Assembly: GCA_017618215.1 (NCBI GenBank)
Contig: JAFZUQ010000002.1
Coordinates: forward strand, 56,559 to 120,558
Source of the DNA: Elusimicrobiaceae bacterium
GTDB lineage: Bacteria > Elusimicrobiota > Elusimicrobia > Elusimicrobiales > Elusimicrobiaceae
DNA length: 64,000 bases
Direction: 5' to 3'
Shown here: positions 1 through 9,081 of the stretch, piece by piece
How the letters are laid out: each line of letters starts with the position of its first letter
Position numbering within the stretch: the stretch's first letter is position 1
The notes under the pieces: model-generated
Told to the model about the DNA's origin: nothing
Databases searched by the model: none
Seen by the model: only the letters and a program-made list of their open reading frames with translations
Position numbers and translations under genes: made by a program

Positions 1-876
1 GATAATTACTTACATAAAGAACTTGGTAAAATTTTAACATATCGATTATTAATTAAACCATATAAGGTATATAAAAACGGTTTATCTGAATTTGATGCTT
101 TAGATTCTTTACAAAATATCAAATATCCTGACGAAATTTGTTGGTCCTTAATTTATAGAAAACTTGGTGGTAATAGAGGTTGTACAATGATTACAGATCA
201 AGAGTATGATACACTTCTAGAAAAACTTAAAAAAAATAACCAATTAATAAAATCAAAAGACTATACTTATGATACTAACAAGCAACAAATTACTCCTAAT
301 ACTCATCATAACATCTATAAAGGAAGACATCTGGATGTAATTAAAAAATTAAAAGATAATATGTTTTATAAATATAGAACTAAAAAAGCCTTTGAACATT
401 ATCTGCAATTTTGGATAATAACTATATTAAAAAGTAAAAAATATAACAAAATATTATCCCCTAAGCAACCTGTTTCTTGGATTGGCAATGAGGTAATGTG
501 TAGTTTCGGGGAACGTCGTATTGATATAATGACAATTCAAAAAATGAAAAAACAAATCGATATTTCCTTAATTGAATTAAAAGATGAAAAAGTAAAACAA
601 ATTATTATAGAACAATTAAGTGGGTACATCCGATGGATTTTAAACTATATTTTACCTATTTATTTACGCAATGGATACAAAATTAATATTCATCCTATAA
701 TTATTTCTGAAGGAATTTCTAATCTATCAAAAAGAAAAGACAATCTTGATAAAATAGAACAAGAAATAAAATCTCACAGTTGGAGCTTATATAACAGTTC
801 AAAAATTAAAGTGCTACCCACGAAAATTATTCATTTCCAACCCGACAAAGAAACATTACAATTGACTAATAATTAA
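1..876 (+). CDS. PD-(D/E)XK nuclease-like protein, 5'-truncated by the window edge
   Basis: The frame is open from base 1, so the first ATG at 187 is probably internal and the gene begins outside the window. The visible 291 codons are Lys/Asn/Ile rich. The C-terminal half has a nuclease-like core: a hydrophobic strand around RIDIM, then after about 13 residues the strand LIELKDEK, which fits the D...E-x-K active site of the restriction-endonuclease superfamily. It converges on the adenine methyltransferase at 914 with a 37-bp gap. That context suggests a restriction-type nuclease, but specificity cannot be read. Seen: open frame and motif. Inferred: nuclease function. Confidence 0.6.
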   Translation, partial: DNYLHKELGKILTYRLLIKPYKVYKNGLSEFDALDSLQNIKYPDEICWSLIYRKLGGNRGCTMITDQEYDTLLEKLKKNNQLIKSKDYTYDTNKQQITPNTHHNIYKGRHLDVIKKLKDNMFYKYRTKKAFEHYLQFWIITILKSKKYNKILSPKQPVSWIGNEVMCSFGERRIDIMTIQKMKKQIDISLIELKDEKVKQIIIEQLSGYIRWILNYILPIYLRNGYKINIHPIIISEGISNLSKRKDNLDKIEQEIKSHSWSLYNSSKIKVLPTKIIHFQPDKETLQLTNN

Positions 877-913
877 CACTTATTTTATAATATCGAATAT
901 TACAAGAATTTCT

Positions 914-1975
914 TTATTTACAAATACAGTAATGGATATATTCTGTAGTATTAGAGGCTTTGTAATCACGGTTTCGATCTGCTTTAAAACGATTATAGGT
1001 TTGAGTAAAGTAACCGTAAGTACCTTTCTGCTCAAAAATTTCTTTAATATCTGCTAAAGATAAGAGTCCTTCATTATTATAACTAAGGAAAATATACTTC
1101 GTTTTAGCATTTTTAATTAAATCTGCAAAAGCTTTCTTAACCGTTGATCTTGAACAGTATGAAGATTTTTGATCCGTATAATCCCTCAATCCTGTTTTTC
1201 CATAAATTTTAGGATTATCATACTTAGCAATAGTTTCCAGTAGATGGTAATTTGTTGCATATTGCCTTGTATTATATGGGGGATCTAGATACAAAATATC
1301 CGGACGGATATGTTTAATTAACATATTAGCATCCTCTTGAAAGACTTGATGCTCTTGCTCATTAATTAATAAATTAGCTGGACGTAAGATAAGCGGTCTT
1401 AAAGCAGATTGTTTAAGCTTTTTCAAAAATGCCCCATAAACAGATGCCGTGTTGGCGGATTTATCTACCGACTCTATAAGGGAAGCAAGCAAAAAATAAT
1501 ATTCATTTTCTGTAATTAACTTTTTATTTCGCCAAGTTTCAATTTGTTGTCTAATAGCATCACATTTTTGTGCATTATCTGAAGAGAAATAATTTCTAAC
1601 AAATGTTTTTTTTGCTGTACCTTCTGATGAGTAGTTCTTATAAATAAATCCTTTTTTGCCTGTAATGTTAGTTAAATATTCGCACACCGCTTGTGAACGT
1701 TCACTTATTTTAACTTTTTTAAGACTTGGTAAAATGGTAGTTAATTTAGAAAAAGCTAATGGACGATGATTAGCAATATATTGTTTATTCAATACGAAAC
1801 TGTAATATTGCATATCATTGGCAATAATAGAATATCCCTTTTCTTTAAAGTGACGACCGACTGCACCTGTTCCGGCGAAGAGATCACAAAAAGTATGACA
1901 ATCCGTATCCACTACTTTGGATATAGACTCATCTATAAACTTTAACAGGGATAATTTACTTCCAATATAATTCAC
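914..1975 (-). CDS. D12-class adenine-specific DNA methyltransferase
   Basis: This is a 353-aa SAM-dependent N6-adenine DNA methyltransferase of the D12 (Dam-like, alpha) class. The start MNYIGSK is typical of the family. Motif I, DLFAGTG (residues about 31-37), binds SAM, and motif IV, DPPYNTRQY (from about 231), is catalytic; that order defines the alpha class. It lies 80 bp downstream of a second methyltransferase and an HNH endonuclease on the same strand. Two methyltransferases plus one nuclease is the arrangement of type IIS systems with asymmetric sites, where each enzyme protects one strand. Its role as one of such a pair is inference. Confidence 0.88.
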   Translation of the reverse strand: MNYIGSKLSLLKFIDESISKVVDTDCHTFCDLFAGTGAVGRHFKEKGYSIIANDMQYYSFVLNKQYIANHRPLAFSKLTTILPSLKKVKISERSQAVCEYLTNITGKKGFIYKNYSSEGTAKKTFVRNYFSSDNAQKCDAIRQQIETWRNKKLITENEYYFLLASLIESVDKSANTASVYGAFLKKLKQSALRPLILRPANLLINEQEHQVFQEDANMLIKHIRPDILYLDPPYNTRQYATNYHLLETIAKYDNPKIYGKTGLRDYTDQKSSYCSRSTVKKAFADLIKNAKTKYIFLSYNNEGLLSLADIKEIFEQKGTYGYFTQTYNRFKADRNRDYKASNTTEYIHYCICK

Positions 1976-2056
1976 TGTATTTGAAAACCTCTCCCTTTAG
2001 ATTTTAACATTTTATCAGCAAGAAGTGTAGTAACCATTCAAAAAATTATTAATGTA

Positions 2057-2836
2057 CTATTTATCTTTCTGAAAGATTAAGATATATTCGTGTTTAAAAA
2101 TATAATAATCACTAGACAAAGCCCGATAACGCCAAATAGTATGCTGAGCTCTTTTTCCACGATTACCTTCCATATTTTTAACTACTATGCTTTTAAGCTT
2201 TAATTTCTTTCCCTGAGCAGCTAAAATAGAGTAGAATCCTAAAGGTATCCATTCTCCTTTAGTATATTTGTCCCCAATCACTATAGCAAGATAACGTTTC
2301 GGTTGTAACAACGTTAAAGAATTATCAATAACTTTACAAAATAATTTAAAAAACTCTTGATAAGTTTTTTGATTAGATAAATCTGTTTTTTTATTACTAA
2401 ATTTAACAATATCGAAATATGGCGGATGAAGGATAACTAACCCGACTTGTTTTTGGGGTAATAAGTCACGAATTTTTTGAAACACTTTTAGATCGGTTGA
2501 GTCACCACAAAAACAATGTATATTCTTGGAAGAAAGTGTTTTATTTTTTACATATGTAACAAGTTCCGGATTAAGCTCTATTCCAACACATCCCCTTTGC
2601 AAATTCTCACACTCAATTGCGGTTGTCCCGCTCCCTAAAAAGGGGTCTAAGACATAATCTCCCTTTTTAGTGTACCTTTTAATAAGTTGACGTGGAACCT
2701 GAGGAATAAAATTTCCGTGATAGAAACCATTATGTTTACCTGTATTATCTCTTTTATCGAATAACCATAATGAATCTGTTTCTATATCATCTAACTCTTT
2801 CCATTTTTTTAAATCTAAATCGTTAAAAATAGGCAT
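2057..2836 (-). CDS. N4/N6 DNA methyltransferase, second modification enzyme
   Basis: A 259-aa DNA methyltransferase. It has DPFLGSGTT (residues about 64-72) followed by GCVGIELNPE, the SAM-binding signature of the N4-cytosine/N6-adenine family. HPPY (137-140) sits at the catalytic motif IV position, where D/N/S-PPY is usual, so the first residue is atypical. The stop of the upstream endonuclease gene is 3 bp from this start, so the two are almost certainly co-transcribed. It probably methylates the strand not covered by the D12 enzyme at 914-1975. Base specificity cannot be decided from the motifs. Confidence 0.82.
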   Translation of the reverse strand: MPIFNDLDLKKWKELDDIETDSLWLFDKRDNTGKHNGFYHGNFIPQVPRQLIKRYTKKGDYVLDPFLGSGTTAIECENLQRGCVGIELNPELVTYVKNKTLSSKNIHCFCGDSTDLKVFQKIRDLLPQKQVGLVILHPPYFDIVKFSNKKTDLSNQKTYQEFFKLFCKVIDNSLTLLQPKRYLAIVIGDKYTKGEWIPLGFYSILAAQGKKLKLKSIVVKNMEGNRGKRAQHTIWRYRALSSDYYIFKHEYILIFQKDK

Positions 2837-2839
2837 ATT

Positions 2840-3508
2840 TTATTTATTCTTGTTTAAAATTTTTAACAATTCCCTTCTCCAAGCATAAGGATCGTGCCAA
2901 AAGCAGCCTTCACAACCATTTTCATCATTTTTATTTTTTCCGGCCCAATTCCTATTTCCTTTAAACCAAAATTCAATACCAGGAAAATGTCCTCTAATAC
3001 CTTCCTTTACACATCTCTCACAAAAACGAGATTTAAGTAAGTTATTAGCACGAGTTAGCAAAATAAATTTCTTTTTTAATTCCTCGTTTGTTAAATTAGT
3101 GTTATCTACTTCATCTTGGCTCCAACGTACTTGAGGGAATTTATGGTCTACCTCTAATTCACGTTCACTCAATTTACGTAAGAAAACGGCCTCTTCAAAG
3201 TTATAAAGTTGCTTGACACGTTTGGCAATAGTTGATGGTATACCCGAGCGTTGCTTAGTAATGGGTAGGATTTCAACAGACTTTAATTTGCGATGTATGG
3301 TGACAGAGTTACAATGAGGGCATAGAATTTTTTTATAAAATTCCCCTTGTTCATTCGTATCTAATTGAATCCCTTTTTCTTGACGCCAAACTTGCCAAGT
3401 CTTTGCTTGCCCAGATTTTAGTTCACATTTAGTACAATGCCACTTTAAATCGCTCATTGTTTCAAAATCTTGATATTGAGTAGAACCAGGTTTAAAAGGA
3501 TTAGCCAT
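2840..3508 (-). CDS. HNH restriction endonuclease, type IIS-like
   Basis: A 222-aa protein with several zinc-type Cys pairs: CTKC (near 25), CPHC (near 63) and CERC, plus a further C-x2-C near the C-terminus. The centre holds EVDHKFPQVRW, the His-containing strand of a beta-beta-alpha-metal (HNH) nuclease, followed by Asn-rich sequence and FCERC. Size and zinc pattern resemble small HNH type IIS enzymes such as the MboII/HpyAII group, though I cannot confirm a specific match. It is the first gene of a leftward operon with two methyltransferases. A purine-rich ribosome site precedes the ATG. Confidence 0.75.
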   Translation of the reverse strand: MANPFKPGSTQYQDFETMSDLKWHCTKCELKSGQAKTWQVWRQEKGIQLDTNEQGEFYKKILCPHCNSVTIHRKLKSVEILPITKQRSGIPSTIAKRVKQLYNFEEAVFLRKLSERELEVDHKFPQVRWSQDEVDNTNLTNEELKKKFILLTRANNLLKSRFCERCVKEGIRGHFPGIEFWFKGNRNWAGKNKNDENGCEGCFWHDPYAWRRELLKILNKNK

Positions 3509-3599
3509 ACATCCCTCCTAAAAGTAGATATATTAAATTATATCAAATCTATATTTGCTTAATTATCAAAATAAATAGGATATCAGTTATTTGTTAAGA

Positions 3600-3895
3600 A
3601 TTAAAAGATAAGCCCTTAAAACGCAAAATTTCGTGAGTTTTGGTGATTTATCCCTACAGTTGCGAAAAAGCACACAAAAGGCCAAAAATGGCCCACGAAT
3701 CGGGTTTACAGAAAGTAAACCAAAGAACAATGTGTTACTTCTAAATCCTTATTTCTTGGCATTTTGTAACCGGATTAATTCGGCTAGTTCGAACACTACA
3801 TCAAAATCGGAACTTTTACGTCGATAATATATAAAAGGGAAAATTAGCAAAATGAAGAAAACGAAGTATAAAAAAAGTGGGCACAAAGTTGGACA
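3600..3895. other. Hairpin-rich non-coding stretch
   Basis: No convincing gene. Two clean hairpins stand out: GGCCA/TGGCC at 3680-3693 and GGTTTAC/GTAAACC at 3703-3721. Short reading frames run both ways, but they cross the tRNA-like fragment and the hairpins, lack good ribosome sites and look like shadows. The stretch lies just outside the left end of the proposed integrative element. Confidence 0.4.
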
Positions 3896-3931
3896 CCTCT
3901 CAGTCGTAAGTTCGATTCCTGTTAGGCGCAC
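3896..3931 (+). other. tRNA 3'-end-like fragment, candidate left attachment site
   Basis: The sequence reads like the T-arm and acceptor 3' strand of a tRNA: GTTCGATTCC (T-loop type) followed by GTTAGGCGCAC. No 5' half with a matching acceptor strand is visible upstream and the T-stem pairs poorly, so it is a fragment, not a gene. The last 11 bases (3921-3931) recur exactly at 15059-15069, 11.1 kb to the right, just past the integrase and HNH genes. Tyrosine integrases commonly target tRNA 3' ends, so I read the pair as attL/attR; that is inference. Confidence 0.5.
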
Positions 3932-3945
3932 TTTTAAAGAAAAAT

Positions 3946-3973
3946 CCGCTCTTTTTATAAGAGCGGGTTTTTT
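3946..3973 (+). terminator. Rho-independent terminator
   Basis: CCGCTCTT and AAGAGCGG form a stem around a short TTTATA-type loop, followed on the + strand by a run of seven T. It directly follows the tRNA-like fragment, as expected downstream of a former tRNA gene. Confidence 0.7.
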
Positions 3974-4060
3974 TATGTTTTCTCGACGACAAATCACTCA
4001 AAATACCCCTTTTTACAAATTATAGAAAATTACCCCCTTTTTCGCATCAAAATGGCACAC

Positions 4061-4153
4061 TTTGGACACTATATCCTCTAAATTCTATGCTCAATCTATA
4101 TATCGAACTAGCCAAAATTATAGTGTCCAAATTACATACTTTTGGATATAGTA
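4061..4153 (+). repeat. Tripartite palindromic repeat, copy A
   Basis: TTTGGACACTATA (4061-4073), a 45-bp spacer, inverted TATAGTGTCCAAA (4119-4131), 12 bp, then a decayed third half-site GGATATAGT (4144-4153). The spacer shares TCGAACTAGCC with copy D. The third site matches the other copies (GGACACTATA) poorly, so this is the most eroded copy. It lies inside the left end of the integrative element, upstream of the gene at 4240. Confidence 0.85.
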
Positions 4154-4239
4154 AAAGCTATTCATTATACAGAGATAAAAGCTCCTACAGAAATACTAGT
4201 TAAGAAATTGCTAAAATAAATATAATAGGACATGACTGC

Positions 4240-5172
4240 ATGAATACCTTTTCTCCTGCAATGAAACAATATTTTATGGCTCAAATGGAACCAACACATA
4301 ATGCCCGACAAAAAGCATTGGAAATCTTTTATTTATCTCAATTTTTAAATACTCCGGAAGGGCAAAAATGGAAAAAAGAAAATATGGTTTGTAATTACGA
4401 AGACTATGAATGTCCTGATTTTCTTTTTTCTACTTCCACTGGAACAAAAGTTGGGTTAGAAATTGTAGACTGGGTAAACCAAACAAAAGAATGTCGCGCT
4501 ACTCAAATTTTACTTGACGTCGCAGGAGATATTTGCCGAACTATTAAAAGAGAAAGAAATATCAATTTAAGTTTAATTATTGATATTTATGATCCCAATG
4601 AATGGGAGGCAAAAACTCGTAAAGACTTTCTAAAACATGCCTATAATCCTGGAATAAAGCACCTTCAAGCGAACAAAAAAGAGATAAAAAAACGTTTTTT
4701 AGAAATTATATTAAATACACCCAATCTAACTGACTATCCTGAACAAAAGTGGGTTGAAATTAATTCTCAAAAATTTAAGCTCTCTTTTTCTCGTTCTTGG
4801 AGAGATTACCCTAATTTTTTTGTTAATAATATAAGCACCTGTTGGAATAATCCTATACAAGCAATTCAAGATGTAATAAGTGAGAAAAATGGAAAATATA
4901 CTTCCTATACAAAAAATTGTAAAACTTGTTCACTTTTAATTGTTCCGCCTCTATACAATACAGGAAATTGCTTAATAACTCCAGAAGTCATTTCTTCGCA
5001 TCATTTTAATTCCAAATTCAAAAAGACCTATATTCTAGAATTACGTGATACAGATGGTCCGGTCGTAAGTGAAATAATTAACAAGAAAAAAGGCCTACAT
5101 TATATAGTATTTAAAATTATTTCATTAATTCATCGGTTACGAGTTCTGCTTGTTCTAAAACTCGTTCTGTAG
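4240..5172 (+). CDS. Unknown protein with a nuclease-like PD...E motif
   Basis: A 310-aa soluble protein I do not recognise. Residues 59-78 read PDFLF followed by VGLEIVDW (D60, E74), compatible with a diverged PD-(D/E)XK fold, but the usual lysine is absent. It is rich in Lys, Asn and Trp. It is the only rightward gene at the left end of the island, and its last 56 bases overlap the 3' end of hsdR antisense, so the two are convergent. A defence role is suggested only by its position. An alternative is a DNA-binding accessory protein of the element. Confidence 0.55.
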   Translation: MNTFSPAMKQYFMAQMEPTHNARQKALEIFYLSQFLNTPEGQKWKKENMVCNYEDYECPDFLFSTSTGTKVGLEIVDWVNQTKECRATQILLDVAGDICRTIKRERNINLSLIIDIYDPNEWEAKTRKDFLKHAYNPGIKHLQANKKEIKKRFLEIILNTPNLTDYPEQKWVEINSQKFKLSFSRSWRDYPNFFVNNISTCWNNPIQAIQDVISEKNGKYTSYTKNCKTCSLLIVPPLYNTGNCLITPEVISSHHFNSKFKKTYILELRDTDGPVVSEIINKKKGLHYIVFKIISLIHRLRVLLVLKLVL

Positions 5173-8100
5173 CGGCTTGTTGTTTATCTGGAGGATAGCT
5201 ATATTTATTCAAAATTCGTTTAATTTGAATTCTTATACCTGCTTTTACGCTTTCACGTTTGCTCCAATCAATTTTTACTGAATTACGTAAATAGTTAGTT
5301 AATTCTTGAGCAATCTTTTTTAAAGTATCATCGCCAAGTTCCCTAACAGCAGATTCATTCTCTTCCAAGGCATTATAAAAAGCAAGTTCTTTTTCAGAAA
5401 GGCCTAATTTTTCCCCCTGACGAATAGCTTCATTCGTTTCTTTGGCTATGTTAATCAATTCTTCTATGACTTGAACTGTTTCAATAGAACCGTTATTATA
5501 TTTATTTACGGTTTCTTTTAATTTCTCAGAGAATCGTTTTTGCAAAGAAGCATTTAACCTAAACTTACTTTTGATTTCCCCTTCTACTAAACGCCTTAAA
5601 AGTTCTGCAGCTAAATCTTTATGCTTCATAGAATGTATCTTTTCTAAAAATCTTTCATCTACTAAAGAGAGATTTGGCTTCTCCAAACCTGCTTGTTCAA
5701 AAATATCAATTGGTTTATCAGTCGCTATTGCCTTGCTAACGATATCCCCGATAATTGACTTCATCTCTTCAATAGATTTTTTATTTCTATCGATTTCTTT
5801 CTTGCTGATGGCTGTTTTAAGCAAACTAAAAAATGCAAGTTCTTCATTTAATACGGCTGCTTCCGGCAAACTTTGGCATAAACCATACGCTTTTAGAGCT
5901 GCCAAAACATTATTTGCAAAATCTTTTTGGACGATCTCTTTATCTTTTGCATTTTCCAAAATATAGTTCCATGCAGAAGTAACTAAATCATAAGGTTTTG
6001 TCTTAAATTCGCTGTAATCAAAACCCTTTAAAAAGCCTCTACAAATATCCATATAACTTAAAAGTTCTTCATATGCTCTGCGAACATTTAAGGCGACATC
6101 ACCTTGCCCCCCACCGCGTGTATAGTCACGAACAGCCTCTTCCAAAGCACGCGCCATACCGATATAATCAACTACCAAACCGGATGGTTTATCTTTAAAA
6201 ACTCTATTCACACGGCTTATTGCTTGTATTAAATTATGGGCCCTTATAGGCTTATCTATGTACATTGTGTGTAAAGAAGGCACATCAAAACCCGTTAGCC
6301 ACATATCGCAGACAATAACAAGTTTTAAAGGATCTTGTGGGTCTTTCATGCGGTTTTCAATTTCTTTTTTGACTATTGGGCTGTATATATGCTTTTGATA
6401 ATTTTCAGGGTCTGCAGCCGAACCTGTCATAATGACTTTGATAAAACCATTTTTCGGATTATCACTATGCCAATTGGGACGGATTTTGATAATCTCATCA
6501 TATAATTTAACCGCGATTTCACGGCTCATACAAACGATTAACCCTTTACCGTCAATCAATTTTAAACGATTCTCAAAATGGCTCACTAAATCGGCTGCAA
6601 GTTCTTTTAAACGCTCAGGTAATCCTGCTAATTTCTCAATAGTAGCATAACGCAGTTTTTCCTTCTCGTTATCAGCCATATTGGAAGTTAATTCTTCCAC
6701 CTTTTTATCTAACTGACTTAATAAAACATCGCGTGTGTTTAGTTGAATATGCCGTACTTCATAATAAATTTTAACAGTTGCACCGTCTTTAATTGCATCT
6801 TGCATATCGTAAATATCTACATATTTACCGAAGACAGCTTGGGTATCTCTATCAGTTTGTGAAATTGGTGTACCTGTAAACCCTACAAAACACGCATTTG
6901 GGAAAGCATCGCGCAAATATTTTGCATATCCGTATTTTAATTTACCACTTTTGAAATTAGCTTCAAAGCCATATTGAGTTCTGTGGGCCTCATCGGATAT
7001 AACGACTATATTGTGTCTGTCTGAAAGCAAAGGGAAAGTGCTTTCATCATCTTGCGGTAAGAATTTTTGCATAGTAGTGAAAATTATACCGCCGCTTGGA
7101 ATATTTTTAAGCAGAGTTTGAAGTTCTTCGCGGCTTTGTGCTTGTTTAGGGGTAATATCAGGTAAAGAAGCGACAAAAGTATCAAAGAGTTGTCCATCAA
7201 GGTCATTCCTATCTGTAACCATAACGATTGTTGGGTTTTTCATCTGCGGTGTTTGCATAATTTTACGAGCTATACATACCATTGATAAACTTTTCCCGGA
7301 CCCCGTTGTATGCCAAATAACACCACCTTGTCTGCTATCATTTTGCAAAGCATGTAAAACGCTTTTTACTGTTTTGCGTCCAACATGGAATTGATGATAA
7401 CCCGCAATTTTTTTAATTGTCTTTTTGGCCTCTCTTTCAAAAACTACAAAATAACGCAAATAATCTAAAATATACTCTTTATTAAAGAAACCTTTTATTA
7501 ATGTTTGGGCTTCGTCTTCCATCACATTTTTGCGTGTTTCGCCATCAATAGTGCGCCAAGGCATAAAGCGTTCAATATTGGCAGAAATACTGCCAATTTT
7601 TGCCACAAATCCATCAGATATAACTGACGCCAAATTATAATCAAATAAGTCAGGAATATCTTGTTTATAAGTTTGAATTTGATTAAACGCTTCTTCAATA
7701 GTCGTCTTTTCATTAGCAGGGTTTTTAAGTTCAATTACGGCAAGAGGTAAACCGTTTATAAAAACCACAATATCGGGCCTGCGAATATTTTGCGGGCCTT
7801 GAATTTTAAATTGATTAACTGCCAAAAAATCATTATTTTTAGGATTATCAAAATCAATAATTTTAACTATAGAAGTTGTATCTTCCCCATTAGCGTTTTT
7901 ATGTGTAATTTTTATGCCATTTACCAGATAATTATGTATTTGTTCATTTCTTGCAATTAAGGTCGGCTCTTGTACCTGTGTTAAAAGTTGATATGCTTCA
8001 TCAAGCACTTGTTCCGGCATATTCGGGTTTAACTTAGCAAGTTGACTTTTGATTATTGTAGGCAAAAATGGCTCTTTTATATTTTGACGGAGTGGATTAA

Positions 8101-8203
8101 AAGAATCAGGCAAAATATCAGGCCCATAAGCCGTTTGATAGCCGATTTCCTCAAAATACTTCATACAATAATTTTCTAAGTCTTGTTCGTTAATTAGAGA
8201 CAT
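5117..8203 (-). CDS. hsdR: Type I restriction enzyme, R (motor/nuclease) subunit
   Basis: A 1028-aa HsdR, the ATP-dependent translocase and nuclease of a type I R-M complex. The N-terminal nuclease domain shows D144, then E158-L-K160, and the QxxxY motif (Q175, Y179). Motor motifs follow: Walker A TTGSGKS (299-305), DEAH (404-407) and VGFTGTP; a later conserved segment reads AISRVNR. The length is normal and no frameshift is seen. It is the last gene of the leftward operon, 3 bp after the HEPN-like gene at 8207. It should assemble with HsdM and HsdS encoded upstream. Confidence 0.95.
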   Translation of the reverse strand: MSLINEQDLENYCMKYFEEIGYQTAYGPDILPDSFNPLRQNIKEPFLPTIIKSQLAKLNPNMPEQVLDEAYQLLTQVQEPTLIARNEQIHNYLVNGIKITHKNANGEDTTSIVKIIDFDNPKNNDFLAVNQFKIQGPQNIRRPDIVVFINGLPLAVIELKNPANEKTTIEEAFNQIQTYKQDIPDLFDYNLASVISDGFVAKIGSISANIERFMPWRTIDGETRKNVMEDEAQTLIKGFFNKEYILDYLRYFVVFEREAKKTIKKIAGYHQFHVGRKTVKSVLHALQNDSRQGGVIWHTTGSGKSLSMVCIARKIMQTPQMKNPTIVMVTDRNDLDGQLFDTFVASLPDITPKQAQSREELQTLLKNIPSGGIIFTTMQKFLPQDDESTFPLLSDRHNIVVISDEAHRTQYGFEANFKSGKLKYGYAKYLRDAFPNACFVGFTGTPISQTDRDTQAVFGKYVDIYDMQDAIKDGATVKIYYEVRHIQLNTRDVLLSQLDKKVEELTSNMADNEKEKLRYATIEKLAGLPERLKELAADLVSHFENRLKLIDGKGLIVCMSREIAVKLYDEIIKIRPNWHSDNPKNGFIKVIMTGSAADPENYQKHIYSPIVKKEIENRMKDPQDPLKLVIVCDMWLTGFDVPSLHTMYIDKPIRAHNLIQAISRVNRVFKDKPSGLVVDYIGMARALEEAVRDYTRGGGQGDVALNVRRAYEELLSYMDICRGFLKGFDYSEFKTKPYDLVTSAWNYILENAKDKEIVQKDFANNVLAALKAYGLCQSLPEAAVLNEELAFFSLLKTAISKKEIDRNKKSIEEMKSIIGDIVSKAIATDKPIDIFEQAGLEKPNLSLVDERFLEKIHSMKHKDLAAELLRRLVEGEIKSKFRLNASLQKRFSEKLKETVNKYNNGSIETVQVIEELINIAKETNEAIRQGEKLGLSEKELAFYNALEENESAVRELGDDTLKKIAQELTNYLRNSVKIDWSKRESVKAGIRIQIKRILNKYSYPPDKQQAATERVLEQAELVTDELMK

Positions 8204-8206
8204 AAT

Positions 8207-9079
8207 TTATTTCTTCGCATTTACTTGTGCTAAAAATTTCTCTATATTCTTCTTTCGTTTGACATTATCATTAATTAAAACGCAGAATAAAAGTAATTGA
8301 TACAACTCATCATACCATTTTTCTAGTTCGCTATCAGTTATGCCTAATAAATTTTCTTTTTTATGTTTTCCATCTTTATTATTATGACGAATATCTAAAT
8401 TATTAAGCATATTGTTTGCTTTATCAAAATATTCATTAAATCCACTTATCGGTTTTTCTAATAATGGCTCATATTCATTTGCAATATCTCGTAATAAACT
8501 CTTTTTTTCTGTCAAATTACCCTTTAAGGAAACATGATGATATTGTAAGATAGCCATAGCAGTATTTTTTGTTGAAATTTCTGCTACTGCAGTAGCAGCA
8601 GAGTCTTTAGGAGTAAGAATTACTTTTTCTTCTTCTTCAATAGTATGTACTTCATAATGTAGATGTTCTATAAGTGTGTCCATATTTTGTTTAACAAGAA
8701 TTAATTTTTTAGTATAACACTTATATGATGCATGATGCAATATGTTAAATTTATCAATTGATAGATATAAAAGATTGTAGTAATATTCCAAACAAGATAT
8801 TATAATATCAATATTAGTTTCCGCAGTAAATGTATCCGGAAACTTGATAGCATTTCTTATTTCTTCACATGTTAAGCATGTACCGCGTTGTTTCCATTTG
8901 TGTAAAATCTCTAAATCGACTAATTCCTCTATAGTCAAACTATGGGTATTATTTCGCCAATAGTCATCCATTGTATAATAATATATTAATCCGGAAGAAA
9001 ATAATTTTACAATCTTATTCATTTCTTGCGGAATATTATAAACATCTTTTAACATTTCAAAAATGCTTTTTCTTGTCAT
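8207..9079 (-). CDS. Helical HEPN-like protein inserted between hsdS and hsdR
   Basis: A 290-aa, mostly helical acidic protein without a signal peptide. Near the C-terminus, DIRHNNKDGKH resembles the Arg...His motif of HEPN RNases and the RHNN segments of abortive-infection proteins, but spacing is not canonical and I cannot assign a family. Two and three bases separate it from hsdS and hsdR, so it is translated as part of the type I operon. Such inserted genes often encode a toxin or anti-phage RNase coupled to the R-M complex; that role is inferred from position. Confidence 0.55.
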   Translation of the reverse strand: MTRKSIFEMLKDVYNIPQEMNKIVKLFSSGLIYYYTMDDYWRNNTHSLTIEELVDLEILHKWKQRGTCLTCEEIRNAIKFPDTFTAETNIDIIISCLEYYYNLLYLSIDKFNILHHASYKCYTKKLILVKQNMDTLIEHLHYEVHTIEEEEKVILTPKDSAATAVAEISTKNTAMAILQYHHVSLKGNLTEKKSLLRDIANEYEPLLEKPISGFNEYFDKANNMLNNLDIRHNNKDGKHKKENLLGITDSELEKWYDELYQLLLFCVLINDNVKRKKNIEKFLAQVNAKK

Positions 9080-9081
9080 TT

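Noticed and set aside
3633..3827. 64-aa + strand frame
   Set aside because: It lies over two perfect hairpins in a non-coding stretch and has no ribosome site.
3870..3931. Complete tRNA gene
   Set aside because: Only a T-loop and acceptor-like 3' end are seen; the 5' strand, D-arm and anticodon arm are absent and the T-stem pairs poorly.
3749..3997. 82-aa minus-strand frame with a hydrophobic stretch
   Set aside because: It reads through the tRNA-like fragment and the terminator and has no ribosome site; probably a shadow.
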